Positions 56,140 through 64,000 of a stretch of DNA of 64,000 bases are shown one piece after another. The stretch spans positions 25,567-89,566 of the forward strand of contig NZ_NTFY01000073.1 of the NCBI RefSeq assembly GCF_002289565.1. Reading direction: 5' to 3'. The stretch is from Rhodopirellula sp. SM50 (GTDB lineage: Bacteria > Planctomycetota > Planctomycetia > Pirellulales > Pirellulaceae). A model generated the notes under the pieces. The model was not told the DNA's origin. It searched no databases and saw only the letters and a program-made list of their open reading frames with translations. Within the stretch, counting starts at the first letter, position 1, and each line of letters starts with the position of its first letter. Both the position numbers and the translations under genes were made by a program.

Positions 56140-56700
56140 ATGAATCGAATCTTCCCATTGGCCGTCCTGGTCGTCATCGCGGCAAGCCCAAGCGTTCTGT
56201 TCGCTCAACCACCGGGACGCGGTGGTCCTGGCGGCATGCGCGGAGGCGGTGGCCCACCGACGGAAATGATCATTCAGCTGTTCACACAAGCGGACTCCAA
56301 CCGAGATGGATGTGTGACCCGAGCCGAGCTGACTGCGGTACTGCAAAGCCAAAGTCGCAACAATCAGTTCGGACGCGGCGGCCCGCCCCCGCAGGGTGGC
56401 AATTTTGGCCCCCAAAACCAGCAAGCCCTGAACCCACCACCGCAAGACGGTGGCCCCCAAGGCCCGCCTCCGCAACCTGGTCAAGTCCTGCCCGAACCGA
56501 TCGCGCAGGCGTTGAACCTGAACGACAAACAAACGCGCCAGCTGACCGCGCTGCAAGCCGACGTCGACAAGCGTCTCGCCGGAATCCTGAATGACGAACA
56601 GGAAGAGCAACTCAGGAACGCCCTTCCTCCGCAGGGTCCCGACCGCGGCGGCGTCGTTCCTGGCAACCGTGCAAACGGTCGGCCCCAGCGTCCACTGTGA
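56140..56700 (+). CDS. Secreted EF-hand, Gly/Pro-rich protein
   Basis: 186 aa with a signal peptide (FPLAVLVVIAASPSVLFAQ) followed by a Gly-rich region (PPGRGGPGGMRGGGGPP) and one EF-hand loop (DSNRDGCVTRAE at about 51-62). A second half rich in Gln, Pro and Gly contains a helical segment NDKQTRQLTALQADVDKRLA, then GILNDEQEEQL. It is probably a calcium-binding exported protein of the type common in planctomycetes. No enzyme motif seen. It ends just before a set of dispersed repeats. Confidence 0.75.
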   Translation: MNRIFPLAVLVVIAASPSVLFAQPPGRGGPGGMRGGGGPPTEMIIQLFTQADSNRDGCVTRAELTAVLQSQSRNNQFGRGGPPPQGGNFGPQNQQALNPPPQDGGPQGPPPQPGQVLPEPIAQALNLNDKQTRQLTALQADVDKRLAGILNDEQEEQLRNALPPQGPDRGGVVPGNRANGRPQRPL

Positions 56701-57094
56701 TTGGTAGCCAGCCCGCTGGGTTGGGCTGGGTAGATCATCGGGGCGTTGCCCCAAATTCATGGTACCCTCCCGTTAGGCTGGGCAGGGTAAATGGATGGGA
56801 CGTTGCCGCTGACTGGTGTTGCAATGATTCTTACCGGGCCAACGGCCTTGCAGTTTGCCTAGCCCAGCCCAACGGGCTGGGGTGTGAGCGCAAGGGGTTC
56901 GATAGGGCCGAAGGTCCGGTCATTTGGTCCCCTCCTTCCTCGGTTGAACCAAACGGCCGGGCCGTTGGCCCTGCATTTCGTGTTTGGTATCGGTACCCAG
57001 CCCGTTGAGGCTGGGCTGGGTAAATGATCGGGGCGTTGCCCCTATCTTCTGTTCGCGCCTTCGTGTAGAATCTACACTAAGAGGACAAAGAAAA
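56701..57094. repeat. Cluster of dispersed G+C-rich repeats
   Basis: At least three related units: 56709-56752, 56766-56810 and 56995-57042 share GGCTGGGTAAATGATCGGGG-like sequence ending CGTTGCCCC. A self-complementary unit AGCCCAGCCCAACGGGCTGG lies at 56861-56880. Short inverted stems such as GGCCGGGCCGTTGGCC lie at about 56955-56970. Their small frames have no coding character. The last 30 bases carry the pncB promoter and operator. Confidence 0.55.
57063..57077 (+). promoter_or_regulatory. Candidate NrtR operator upstream of pncB
   Basis: Perfect palindrome of 7-bp arms (GTGTAGA at 57063-57069 and TCTACAC at 57071-57077) around one base, 17 bases before the pncB start codon. It sits between the repeat cluster and the ATG, where a repressor would block the operon. 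The downstream nrtR gene makes it the natural ligand-responsive site. Confidence 0.6.
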
Positions 57095-58573
57095 ATGAAC
57101 GCATCATCGCATTCGCTGGCGTTGCTGACCGACTTGTACGAACTGACGATGGCCTATGGCTATTGGAAATGCGGTAAAGCGGAGCAGTCCGCCGCGTTTC
57201 ATCTGTTCTTTCGCAAAAGTCCGTTTCAAGGCGGATATGCGATTGCCGCCGGTCTGGAACCGGTGCTGGACTTTTTGCGTTCGTTTCGATTTGAAGCCGA
57301 AGACATCGCGTACCTGGCAACGATACTCGGCAATGACGGTCGGCCCCTTTTCGACGCTGACTTCTTGCAGTATCTCGGCGCGCTTGAGCTGACGTTGGAT
57401 CTGGATGCAATCCCGGAGGGCACGGTTGTTTTCCCCCATGAACCGCTGCTGAGGGTTTGCGGGCCGATCTTGCAATGTCAGTTGATCGAGACGGCGATGT
57501 TGAACCTGATCAATTTCCAGTCGCTGGTCGCAACCAAAGCATCACGCGTGGTGATGGCGGCTCAAGGAGACGCCGTGCTCGAATTCGGGTTGCGGCGGGC
57601 CCAGGGAATCGATGGCGGTCTGGCGGCCAGTCGCGCGGCATACATCGGCGGTTGCGCCGCAACATCGAATGTGTTGGCCGGCAAACGATTCGGGATACCG
57701 GTCAAGGGGACTCACGCGCACAGCTGGGTGATGTCATTCGACAGCGAACCGGAATCTTTTTCCGCCTACGCCGACGCGATGCCGAACAACTGCGTCTTTC
57801 TGGTAGACACGTACGACACACTACAGGGCGTTCGTCACGCGGTCGAAGTAGGGCGGCGGCTTCGCGATGCGGGTCATCGAATGGTCGGGATCCGACTGGA
57901 TTCAGGGGACTTGGCGTGGTTGAGCATCGAGGCTCGTAAGATTCTCGATGCGGCCGGATTTCCGGATGCGGTGATTGTCGCCAGCAACGACTTGGACGAA
58001 CGGTTGATCCAAAGCCTGAAGTTGCAAGACGCCGCGATCACCGTCTGGGGTGTCGGAACCAAATTGGTCACCGCTTACGACCAACCCGCCCTCGGTGGCG
58101 TCTATAAACTCGGCGCGATTAAAGATCAATCCGAGCAGTGGCAGCCTCGCATCAAAGTCTCTGAGCAATTGATCAAGACATCGACGCCGGGGATCCAGCA
58201 AGTGCGACGCTACGTGGGCAGCGATGGCATGGCGATCGCCGACATGATTTACAACGAACTTCAGCCGTTGCCGGAAACTTGCACCGCCGTTGATTTCCAA
58301 GACGCCACCCATCGAACCGAGTTCACCGCGACGGTTGCATTCGAAGACTTGCTTAAGCCGATGATCCGGGGAGGCGACTTTGTCGGCGAATCGTCCCCAC
58401 TGGACGATGTTCGCCGCCGAGCGTTGAAACAATTGCAGCAATTTGATCGCACGATTCTGCGGCTTGACCATCCCCACCGCTATCGCGTCGGACTTGAGGA
58501 AGCCCTGCATGACTTGAAGGCTGATATGGTGCTCGAATCCAGGCAACGCAGAAAAGGGGGGAACGCGGTATGA
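57095..58573 (+). CDS. pncB: Nicotinate phosphoribosyltransferase
   Basis: 492 aa from ATG 57095. Joins nicotinate to PRPP with ATP hydrolysis to make nicotinate mononucleotide, the entry step of NAD salvage. Family motifs are clear: [13 protein letters not shown] (13-25), the catalytic region [11 protein letters not shown], and the phosphoribosyl-binding [11 protein letters not shown]. The start follows AGAGGACAAAG. The stop overlaps nrtR as ATGA. A 7-1-7 palindrome lies 17 bases upstream. With nrtR and pncA this makes a self-regulated nicotinamide salvage operon. Confidence 0.96.
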   Translation: MNASSHSLALLTDLYELTMAYGYWKCGKAEQSAAFHLFFRKSPFQGGYAIAAGLEPVLDFLRSFRFEAEDIAYLATILGNDGRPLFDADFLQYLGALELTLDLDAIPEGTVVFPHEPLLRVCGPILQCQLIETAMLNLINFQSLVATKASRVVMAAQGDAVLEFGLRRAQGIDGGLAASRAAYIGGCAATSNVLAGKRFGIPVKGTHAHSWVMSFDSEPESFSAYADAMPNNCVFLVDTYDTLQGVRHAVEVGRRLRDAGHRMVGIRLDSGDLAWLSIEARKILDAAGFPDAVIVASNDLDERLIQSLKLQDAAITVWGVGTKLVTAYDQPALGGVYKLGAIKDQSEQWQPRIKVSEQLIKTSTPGIQQVRRYVGSDGMAIADMIYNELQPLPETCTAVDFQDATHRTEFTATVAFEDLLKPMIRGGDFVGESSPLDDVRRRALKQLQQFDRTILRLDHPHRYRVGLEEALHDLKADMVLESRQRRKGGNAV

Positions 58574-59259
58574 CGTCCACCTACGAGTTCCCGAGGCCTG
58601 CATTGACCGTGGACTGCGTCGTCTTTGGACTCGATGAACCCGACTTAAAGGTCCTGTTCATTCGACGTGATTTGGAACCCTATCGAGGCAAATGGGCATT
58701 GCCGGGTGGATTTGTCCATGTCGAGGAGTCACTGGAGGATGCCGCCAAACGAGAGCTTCGAGAAGAAACGGGGCTCGAAAAAGTCTTTCTGGAACAGCTT
58801 TACACCTATGGAGATGTGGATCGCGATCCCCGCGAACGCGTGGTCACGGTTGCGTACTATGCATTGGTCAGGCTTTCGGATCACCGTGTGGTCGCGGCGA
58901 CGGACGCCCGTGATGCGGCATGGTTTGGCGTGCACGACGTCCCGCGACTGGCGTTCGACCACGACCGCATTTTGAAGGCCGGCTACCACAGGCTTCAAAA
59001 CAAGCTGCGATACGAACCGGTCGGTTTTGAACTGCTGCCGAGGAAGTTTACGTTGAGGCAGTTGCAGCGACTTTACGAAATCATTTTGGACCGGTCACTC
59101 GACAAACGAAACTTCCGGAAAAAGATCCTGGGCATGGACGTGCTTGAAGAGCTTGATGAAGTGGAGACCGATGTGGCGCATCGAGCTGCGCGGTTGTACC
59201 GATTCAATCAAAAACGTTATCGCGAGATGGTCAAACAGGGAGTGAACTTTGAAATCTGA
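58570..59259 (+). CDS. nrtR: NrtR-type regulator (Nudix domain plus winged helix)
   Basis: 229 aa. The N-terminal Nudix domain (about 10-150) has an intact Nudix box, [20 protein letters not shown] then ETGL. The C-terminal winged-helix part (about 155-229) starts [20 protein letters not shown] and contains [14 protein letters not shown]. NrtR proteins bind ADP-ribose or related NAD derivatives at the Nudix pocket, which changes their hold on operators of NAD genes. Position between pncB and pncA fits. Because the catalytic box is complete, it may also hydrolyse ADP-ribose. Overlaps pncB by ATGA. Confidence 0.92.
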   Translation: MTSTYEFPRPALTVDCVVFGLDEPDLKVLFIRRDLEPYRGKWALPGGFVHVEESLEDAAKRELREETGLEKVFLEQLYTYGDVDRDPRERVVTVAYYALVRLSDHRVVAATDARDAAWFGVHDVPRLAFDHDRILKAGYHRLQNKLRYEPVGFELLPRKFTLRQLQRLYEIILDRSLDKRNFRKKILGMDVLEELDEVETDVAHRAARLYRFNQKRYREMVKQGVNFEI

Positions 59260-59887
59260 CACCACCAAAAAAGATCACAGGGCATTGTTGCTGGTTGATC
59301 TGCAGAATGATTTCGTCCAAGGGGGAGCATTGGAGGTGCCGGGCGGATTGGAGGTGATCGAAGTGGCGAACACGTTGATCCCCAAGTTTTCGTGGGTGGT
59401 TGCGACACAGGACTGGCACCCCGCCGATCACCAGAGTTTCGCCAGCCAACACGCCGAACTGGCCATCGGAGATCAGTTCTTGCTGGATGGAATTCCGCAA
59501 ATTGCCTGGCCGGATCACTGTATCGAACACTCGCGCGGTGCGGAGTTTGTGGCATCGTTGAATCAGGATCAGATTGACCATGTGGTTCGCAAGGGAACTC
59601 ACCGGCTGATTGATAGTTACAGCGCGTTCTATGACAACGGACACCAGCATTCGACGGGGCTAGCGGACGACCTGCGTCGTCACGGCATTGAGCACGTGTT
59701 CGCAATGGGATTGGCCACTGACTACTGCGTTCGAGCCACGGTGTTGGATGCGATCAGCAAAGGGTTTCGCGTGACGTTAGTCGTCGATGGCTGTCGCGGC
59801 GTCGAAATGCAACCCGGTGACATCGAACGCGCCCTTGAAGAAATGCGAGACGCGGGCGCCGAACTGATTCGCAGTGACGAGCTTTGA
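59249..59887 (+). CDS. pncA: Nicotinamidase
   Basis: 212 aa from a TTG start at 59249 (inside the end of nrtR), preceded by AGGGAG at good spacing. Converts nicotinamide to nicotinate, feeding PncB. The catalytic triad is complete: D17 in LVDLQNDF, K115 in VVRKGTH, and C160 in [13 protein letters not shown]. The metal residues D55, H57 and H90 (QDWHP, WPDHC) are present. It ends the pncB-nrtR-pncA operon. Alternative starts further in would remove the first catalytic strand. Confidence 0.96.
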   Translation: MKSDTTKKDHRALLLVDLQNDFVQGGALEVPGGLEVIEVANTLIPKFSWVVATQDWHPADHQSFASQHAELAIGDQFLLDGIPQIAWPDHCIEHSRGAEFVASLNQDQIDHVVRKGTHRLIDSYSAFYDNGHQHSTGLADDLRRHGIEHVFAMGLATDYCVRATVLDAISKGFRVTLVVDGCRGVEMQPGDIERALEEMRDAGAELIRSDEL

Positions 59888-59942
59888 TAACGACACAAGT
59901 GAAGTCACGGCTGTCGCAACTTCAACGCGGGGCTTGTGTCGA

Positions 59943-60020
59943 GCGGAAAAGGGGTCAGGTACCAAAAACCAAATGGCCCGCAGGGTGCTTCGCATTTTTG
60001 GTACCTGACCCCTTTTCCGC
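59943..60020. repeat. Orphan 26-bp inverted repeat of the RAYT type
   Basis: Perfect 26-bp arms (59943-59968, 59995-60020) enclose a 26-base loop. The arm contains AAAAGGGGTCAGGTACC, close to the AAAAAGGGTCAGGAGCC at the ends of the two transposase elements, yet no transposase is inside. It lies between convergent pncA and tonB and could also stop transcription from both sides. Confidence 0.75.
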
Positions 60021-60030
60021 GGCCGCCTGA

Positions 60031-60783
60031 TCACAACCGGAACCGCACCGGCAAGACTTCTTCCGAAGCGATCGCGCGACCGAAGCGTCGGGCCGGTTGG
60101 CCTTTCCATCGTTTCACCGCCTCGACTGCGGCTTGATCGAGTGAACCATGGCCGCTTGATTCGATGATCTCGACGTCGCTAACGTTGCCAGACGTGTCGA
60201 CTCGTAACCGCAACAACACCGTGCCTTCGAGTCGGTTGCGGGCGGCATCGAGTGGGTACTGCGGCGGCGGATTGGACGACAAATCGACAGGCGTCTCGGG
60301 GGACAATCCGACCGGTTGAGGAACCGGGATCGCATCGATCGCCGGCGGCGGCGTGACGTCTCGAACGACCCTGCGGGGCGGCCGAGCCGCAACCTTCGTG
60401 TCAATCGTGGGCAACTTCGCCGCTTCGATGATCTGACGCTCAACTGCCGCGTCAGCGTTTGAACGGTATCCGGGGGCGTCCGGGGGGGGAGGGATCGAGC
60501 CCGCCCTACTGGTTTCAAGCGGCGGGGCTTTCGCGGTGTCTTCTGATCGATCTGGGGGCGACTGTTCCAAAGATGTGAGCGGTTGGATCGTCGGCAGTGG
60601 AAGAATCTGTACCGGAAAATCGAGCGCCGTCGGGCTGGCAACGCTCAATTCGATCGCGACGACATGTTGTTGTCCCGCGGACGTGAATCGCTCGGTTGCC
60701 GCCATCGGCACGACGCACAAAACTGCCGCGCCGATCGCGTGGAGGAACAGGGAGACCAGTGTGGAGCGAACGGGAAAACTCAT
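60031..60783 (-). CDS. tonB: TonB energy transducer
   Basis: 250 aa from ATG 60783. An N-terminal membrane anchor (STLVSLFLHAIGAAVLCVVP) is followed by a long Pro-rich periplasmic spacer (about 65-160). The C-terminal TonB fold spans about 165-250 (PPQYPLDAARNRLEGTVLLR, VSDVEIIESSGHGSLDQAAV). It transmits proton-motive energy to outer membrane receptors. The start overlaps the hemP stop as ATGA, so it belongs to the haem uptake operon divergent from a TonB-dependent receptor. Confidence 0.93.
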   Translation of the reverse strand: MSFPVRSTLVSLFLHAIGAAVLCVVPMAATERFTSAGQQHVVAIELSVASPTALDFPVQILPLPTIQPLTSLEQSPPDRSEDTAKAPPLETSRAGSIPPPPDAPGYRSNADAAVERQIIEAAKLPTIDTKVAARPPRRVVRDVTPPPAIDAIPVPQPVGLSPETPVDLSSNPPPQYPLDAARNRLEGTVLLRLRVDTSGNVSDVEIIESSGHGSLDQAAVEAVKRWKGQPARRFGRAIASEEVLPVRFRL

Positions 60784-60983
60784 TTGCACAAGTATAACTT
60801 TCCCGATGAAGTTCGTCGAAGACGGTACATCAACTCGCCATGCTCGATCCAGATTTCGGCGCGGCCACGGAACAGATCTTGAGAGGGGATAATCAACGGA
60901 GAAGTGTTCGGCGATGGGGGGGACGTGCGGGGCGCCGGCGGATCGGCCATGGGCTCGTTGGGTTCGTCATGGGATTGCTGCAT
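60780..60983 (-). CDS. hemP: Haemin uptake protein HemP
   Basis: 67 aa from ATG 60983 (ribosome site AAGGTAATTTGG), chosen over a start at 61052 because of that site. The C-terminal core LFRGRAEIWIEHGELMYRLR then RTSSGKLYLCK matches HemP (arm around GEEYRLRLT-GKLILTK). The proline-rich N-terminus is longer than in most HemP proteins. HemP is a small regulator or coupling protein in haem uptake loci. It is followed by tonB with an ATGA overlap and is divergent from the receptor gene. Confidence 0.85.
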   Translation of the reverse strand: MQQSHDEPNEPMADPPAPRTSPPSPNTSPLIIPSQDLFRGRAEIWIEHGELMYRLRRTSSGKLYLCK

Positions 60984-61328
60984 CCAAATTACCTTTTGCA
61001 GATCACATGCCAATCCGGATCCGGCGAGCATTTCTGGGCGGCTTGATGGCAAATCCGGCCAGAAACGGCCGGTTTTCGTGGCTTGACGCCTGTCAAGTTG
61101 ACCGCAACACGGCCACCGCTGGCGGAATTCCCGCCGGCGCCGGCGGACTTTCCATCGCCGTGTCCTGGCTAATCGGTTCGCATTGATCGCATCGCGATGA
61201 CTTTAACGGCACCTTCGACGACCTCGAAAGCGATTGAGCCGAATGCGCCGATGCTAACCAATGAATCAGATTGAACGAAAACGCGGACCTAGCATTGTCG
61301 CCACGGGAGCGTTCTCGTTCTGAGAGGG

Positions 61329-63659
61329 ATGTACGACATCGTGAAACACCAAACCATTATTGCATTGGCGCTCGTTCCGGCTCTCGGGCTCGGTCTCTGG
61401 CAGACGCGTTTATCGGGCCAAGACCCCACGCTGCCGGAAATCGAGGTGCGTCCGCCGACAACGGATCAGGCCCCGCCGGTTGGGCAACCTGACATCGAAG
61501 CCTCCAACATCGAAGCGCCCTTTTCCGGACAGGATTCGACAACTGCCGCAATCGAGCCGACGCCGCAAGCGAATGCTGCGCCGCAGAATGCTTCGTTCCC
61601 TTCGCTTAGCGAGCAGCTGTTCGGCGGCACGATGAGCAACCCGACGGGGCTCAACAGCGTCTTCCGCAGCGAGAGCGATTTGTTCGAAACGCCTCGTCTG
61701 GGAACCATCGTCGACCGCGACGAACTCGACCGCCGACAAGCATCGACGGTCTATCGAGCGTTGCAAAACGAAGTCGGCGTGATGTTGCAACAAACCGGCA
61801 ACGGGCAACTGTCGCCGTTCATTCGTGGTTTGACTGGGCAACAAATCTTGGTTTTGGTCGACGGGATCCGGATGAACACCAGCATTTTGCGCCCGGGTCC
61901 GAACCAGTACGCGGCGACAATCGATCCCGGTTCGATCGATCGCATCGAAGTCATCCGGGGCGCCGAATCAGCACTTTGGGGCAGCGACGCGATCGGCGGC
62001 GTGATCAATGTCGTCACGCGGAGCGCCGATCCGTTGCGAGGAAACTATGCGAGTCCCCACTTCAGCCAATTCTACAGCACCGCCGAAGCCTCCTCGTACA
62101 CGCGAACCGGATTCAGCGGTTGGTACGGAGCGACGGGGTTCACCGGAGGCGTGTCGTACTTGGACGTCGGTCGGCTGGATCGTGGTGGCGACTTGGGGCG
62201 GCAACCCGGCACCGATTACCAACAGTACGCTGGAGACTTGAAACTGCAACGCATGCTGACGGAGAATCACTTGTTGACCGTCGCGATGCAGCACTTCGAG
62301 CAGGAAGATCTCAAACGCAGCGATCGGTTCTTGCCCTTCGTGCTCGGTCCGGCCAGCGACGGAAGCGTGCCGACGCAGCGACCGACGGTTTTCGACCCGC
62401 AACAACGCGATTTGCTGTACGGGCGTTTGGAAGGGTTGCTGCCCGAAGACGCCGTTCTCGCGGACCTGTATTCCGTCACGCTCTCGGGGATGCGAACCAA
62501 AGAAGCGTCCGTGGTCGATCGCTATTCCGGCAACGACCCGGCCGCCGTCGTAACTCGTCGTGAAATCGGGGAGTTCGATGATTGGGGCTGGGGGACGACG
62601 CTTTCGTTCGTCAAGGACATGAACGACTACGGCAAGCTGACCTACGGAACCGATTACTACAGCGAGTCGATTGATGCCGAACGCGTGCAAATCAACAACC
62701 CTGACTCACCCGGCGCGACGCCGTCGGTCACGGATCCACAATATCCCAATGACTCGGAAGCCGATCGGGTCGGCGTCTACGCATCGTGGCACGTGGCATT
62801 GACCGATCGGCTCGATGCCACGACGTCGCTGCGGTATGAGAACATCAACGTGTCGGCTACACCGAACTTTGACACGCTCGGCCCGACCTACTTTGAACGG
62901 TCCTATCAAGACTGGATCGCGAGCGTCGGTTTGGGGTACAGGTTGACCGATGAGGTTCGTCTGGTCGGCGGCTACTACGAAGGCTTTCGGGCACCGACGA
63001 TCGACGACCTGACTGCCAACAAAACGTTCCTGCAAAACAACCAATCGACGCCGCTGGTCGGCAACCTCGACGTCGAACCAGAACACAGCAAAACCTATGA
63101 AGTCGGGTTGAAGTTCAATGACGACCGTTTGCGACTCCAGCTGACGGAGTTTTGGACAGATTTCGACAGCTTCATCAACCGCGAAACGATCGGCGGTTCC
63201 CGCTTTCTGACCAATCAAGAAGCGTACATCAATGGAACCGAACTGGCCGGCGAATACCTGCTCACTCGCAACCTCGCCCTGTACGGCAACTTCTACTACA
63301 CCTACGGCACGGTCACGACCAATGACGATCCGATCTCGCGGATCCCGCCGATGCAAGGAACGTTGGGGCTGCGATTGACAGAACCGTGTCGACGATCATA
63401 CGTCGACGTCTATACCTGGATGGTCGACCGCGCCGATCGCTACAGCGAATCAAACCTGAGCGATGTTCGGTTCATCGCCGGCGGCACCCCCGGTTACGCG
63501 ACGTTGAATGTCCGCATGGGACGCTCATTCGGAACGGCAAATCAGCACCAGGTCTCGCTGTCGCTGGAGAATCTCACCGACAAGTACTATCGCGTGCTCG
63601 GCAGCGGTGTCGACGGTGCGGGATTCAATGCCGTGTTCGGATATCAATACACGTTGTAA
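61329..63659 (+). CDS. TonB-dependent outer membrane receptor, haem/haemoglobin type
   Basis: 776 aa beginning with a membrane signal (IIALALVPALGLGLWQ) and an N-terminal Pro/Gln-rich spacer to about 95. The plug domain covers about 120-240: VDRDELDRRQASTVYRALQN, SPFIRGLTGQQILVLVDGIR, GSIDRIEVIRGAESALWGSD, AIGGVINVVTR. The barrel ends with YATLNVRMGRSF, QVSLSLENLTDKYYRVLGSG and an aromatic terminal strand NAVFGYQYTL. Features are those of haemoglobin/transferrin receptors. The start ATG 61329 follows GAGAGGG. Divergent hemP-tonB, 346 bases away, supports haem as ligand; the ligand itself is inference. Confidence 0.93.
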   Translation: MYDIVKHQTIIALALVPALGLGLWQTRLSGQDPTLPEIEVRPPTTDQAPPVGQPDIEASNIEAPFSGQDSTTAAIEPTPQANAAPQNASFPSLSEQLFGGTMSNPTGLNSVFRSESDLFETPRLGTIVDRDELDRRQASTVYRALQNEVGVMLQQTGNGQLSPFIRGLTGQQILVLVDGIRMNTSILRPGPNQYAATIDPGSIDRIEVIRGAESALWGSDAIGGVINVVTRSADPLRGNYASPHFSQFYSTAEASSYTRTGFSGWYGATGFTGGVSYLDVGRLDRGGDLGRQPGTDYQQYAGDLKLQRMLTENHLLTVAMQHFEQEDLKRSDRFLPFVLGPASDGSVPTQRPTVFDPQQRDLLYGRLEGLLPEDAVLADLYSVTLSGMRTKEASVVDRYSGNDPAAVVTRREIGEFDDWGWGTTLSFVKDMNDYGKLTYGTDYYSESIDAERVQINNPDSPGATPSVTDPQYPNDSEADRVGVYASWHVALTDRLDATTSLRYENINVSATPNFDTLGPTYFERSYQDWIASVGLGYRLTDEVRLVGGYYEGFRAPTIDDLTANKTFLQNNQSTPLVGNLDVEPEHSKTYEVGLKFNDDRLRLQLTEFWTDFDSFINRETIGGSRFLTNQEAYINGTELAGEYLLTRNLALYGNFYYTYGTVTTNDDPISRIPPMQGTLGLRLTEPCRRSYVDVYTWMVDRADRYSESNLSDVRFIAGGTPGYATLNVRMGRSFGTANQHQVSLSLENLTDKYYRVLGSGVDGAGFNAVFGYQYTL

Positions 63660-64000
63660 CCGCGACGATTGGTGCCTCGCCTTTAGGCGATCCCTACTCG
63701 CTGCGAAGCAGCGAAGCGAGCGGCTGAAGCCTATTACCGCTAAGTAAAGCGTCGTTTCCTCAGGTGAGGGCCCGTAGGCTCGCGCCAAACGGCTGATATT
63801 CGTTTGATATTAGCCGGTTCGCGCCAGCGTCCGGGCCCCTCATTGATGTTAACTTAGCGGTATTGAGCTGAAGCCTGCACACCAGCACATGTTGGTGTCC
63901 AGCCTTTAGCCCGGATATTGCATCCGCCCATTGTTGCCGCGATTGAGCTTGGCTGTTATCGCGCGAGCGGTATTTGGCCGCCATTTTTTTCGTTTCGGTC
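63660..64000. other. Intergenic region with long hairpin repeat, no gene seen
   Basis: No coding frame with recognisable content. A long imperfect hairpin at 63736-63861 dominates, and short stems such as GCTGCGAAGCAGC (63700-63712) lie just before it. Confidence 0.5.
63736..63861. repeat. Long imperfect inverted repeat
   Basis: Outer 10-bp arms ACCGCTAAGT (63736-63745) and ACTTAGCGGT (63852-63861) are perfect. An inner imperfect stem of about 30 bp pairs TGAGGGCCCGTAGGCTCGCG (63765-63784) plus CCAAACGGCT with the complement at 63811-63842. The element resembles the abundant palindromic elements of planctomycete intergenic DNA. Confidence 0.65.

Overview
The window reads as chromosome of a planctomycete, most likely a Pirellulaceae member close to Rhodopirellula or Stieleria. 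The evidence is a gene set typical of that group: three formylglycine sulfatases in a row, a DUF1501 protein beside a DUF1549/DUF1553 cytochrome-type protein with a PAS-AraC regulator, a protein with the LExRxLLAA start and dockerin repeats, multihaem cytochromes, and many dispersed palindromic repeats. No rRNA, CRISPR array, integrase or phage gene was seen. The family names below come from reading motifs, not from database searches.

Layout. 0-2 kb: tgt, a short PII-like regulator lacking the uridylylation tyrosine, and an initiator tRNA with its terminator. 2-4.5 kb: a small accessory patch holding a dead REP-associated tyrosine transposase with a tripled 87-bp end, and an XRE-Fic pair ('mobile mystery' A/B type) with a likely operator. 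The patch is bracketed by two imperfect copies of the sequence downstream of the tRNA. 4.6-9.2 kb: a minus-strand run of a secreted protein, an ATP-grasp ligase and a CocE/NonD-type hydrolase. 9.6-13 kb: a YeeE/YedE-type sulfur transporter, a putative aconitase lacking one Fe-S cysteine, and Pmp3.

13-23 kb is a metal (probably copper) resistance island. TolC and a two-domain multicopper oxidase lie on plus; a His-rich secreted protein, CusB, CusA and a His-rich lipoprotein lie on minus. Two gene relics (four-helix bundle, DUF3147) show past rearrangement. 23-30 kb holds a sialidase-fold protein, a FemAB-like acetyltransferase, a QOR2-like reductase and a 912-residue fusion of an alkylsulfatase-like metallo-beta-lactamase with an arylsulfotransferase-like domain.

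30-40 kb is a sulfated-glycan utilisation cluster. It has three sulfatases and an 878-residue protein joining a GH43/117-like propeller, DUF5060 and a GH140-like barrel. An intact REP-associated transposase sits 6 bp before the second sulfatase, and gene relics lie at both edges. 40-50 kb holds a peroxiredoxin-like protein, an LRR protein, the DUF1501/DUF1549 pair with its AraC regulator, an ExoD protein, a Cys-rich Csp-type copper protein, a large SPW-type membrane protein and a DUF1905-CsaA fusion.

50-64 kb holds a 12-CxxCH cytochrome, a dockerin-bearing vanadium haloperoxidase, an EF-hand protein, a pncB-nrtR-pncA NAD salvage operon with a candidate NrtR operator, and a haem uptake locus (hemP-tonB divergent from a TonB-dependent receptor). 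The strongest candidates for new biology are the alkylsulfatase-arylsulfotransferase fusion, the two-catalytic-module glycosidase beside the sulfatases, and the Fic/transposase patch next to the initiator tRNA.
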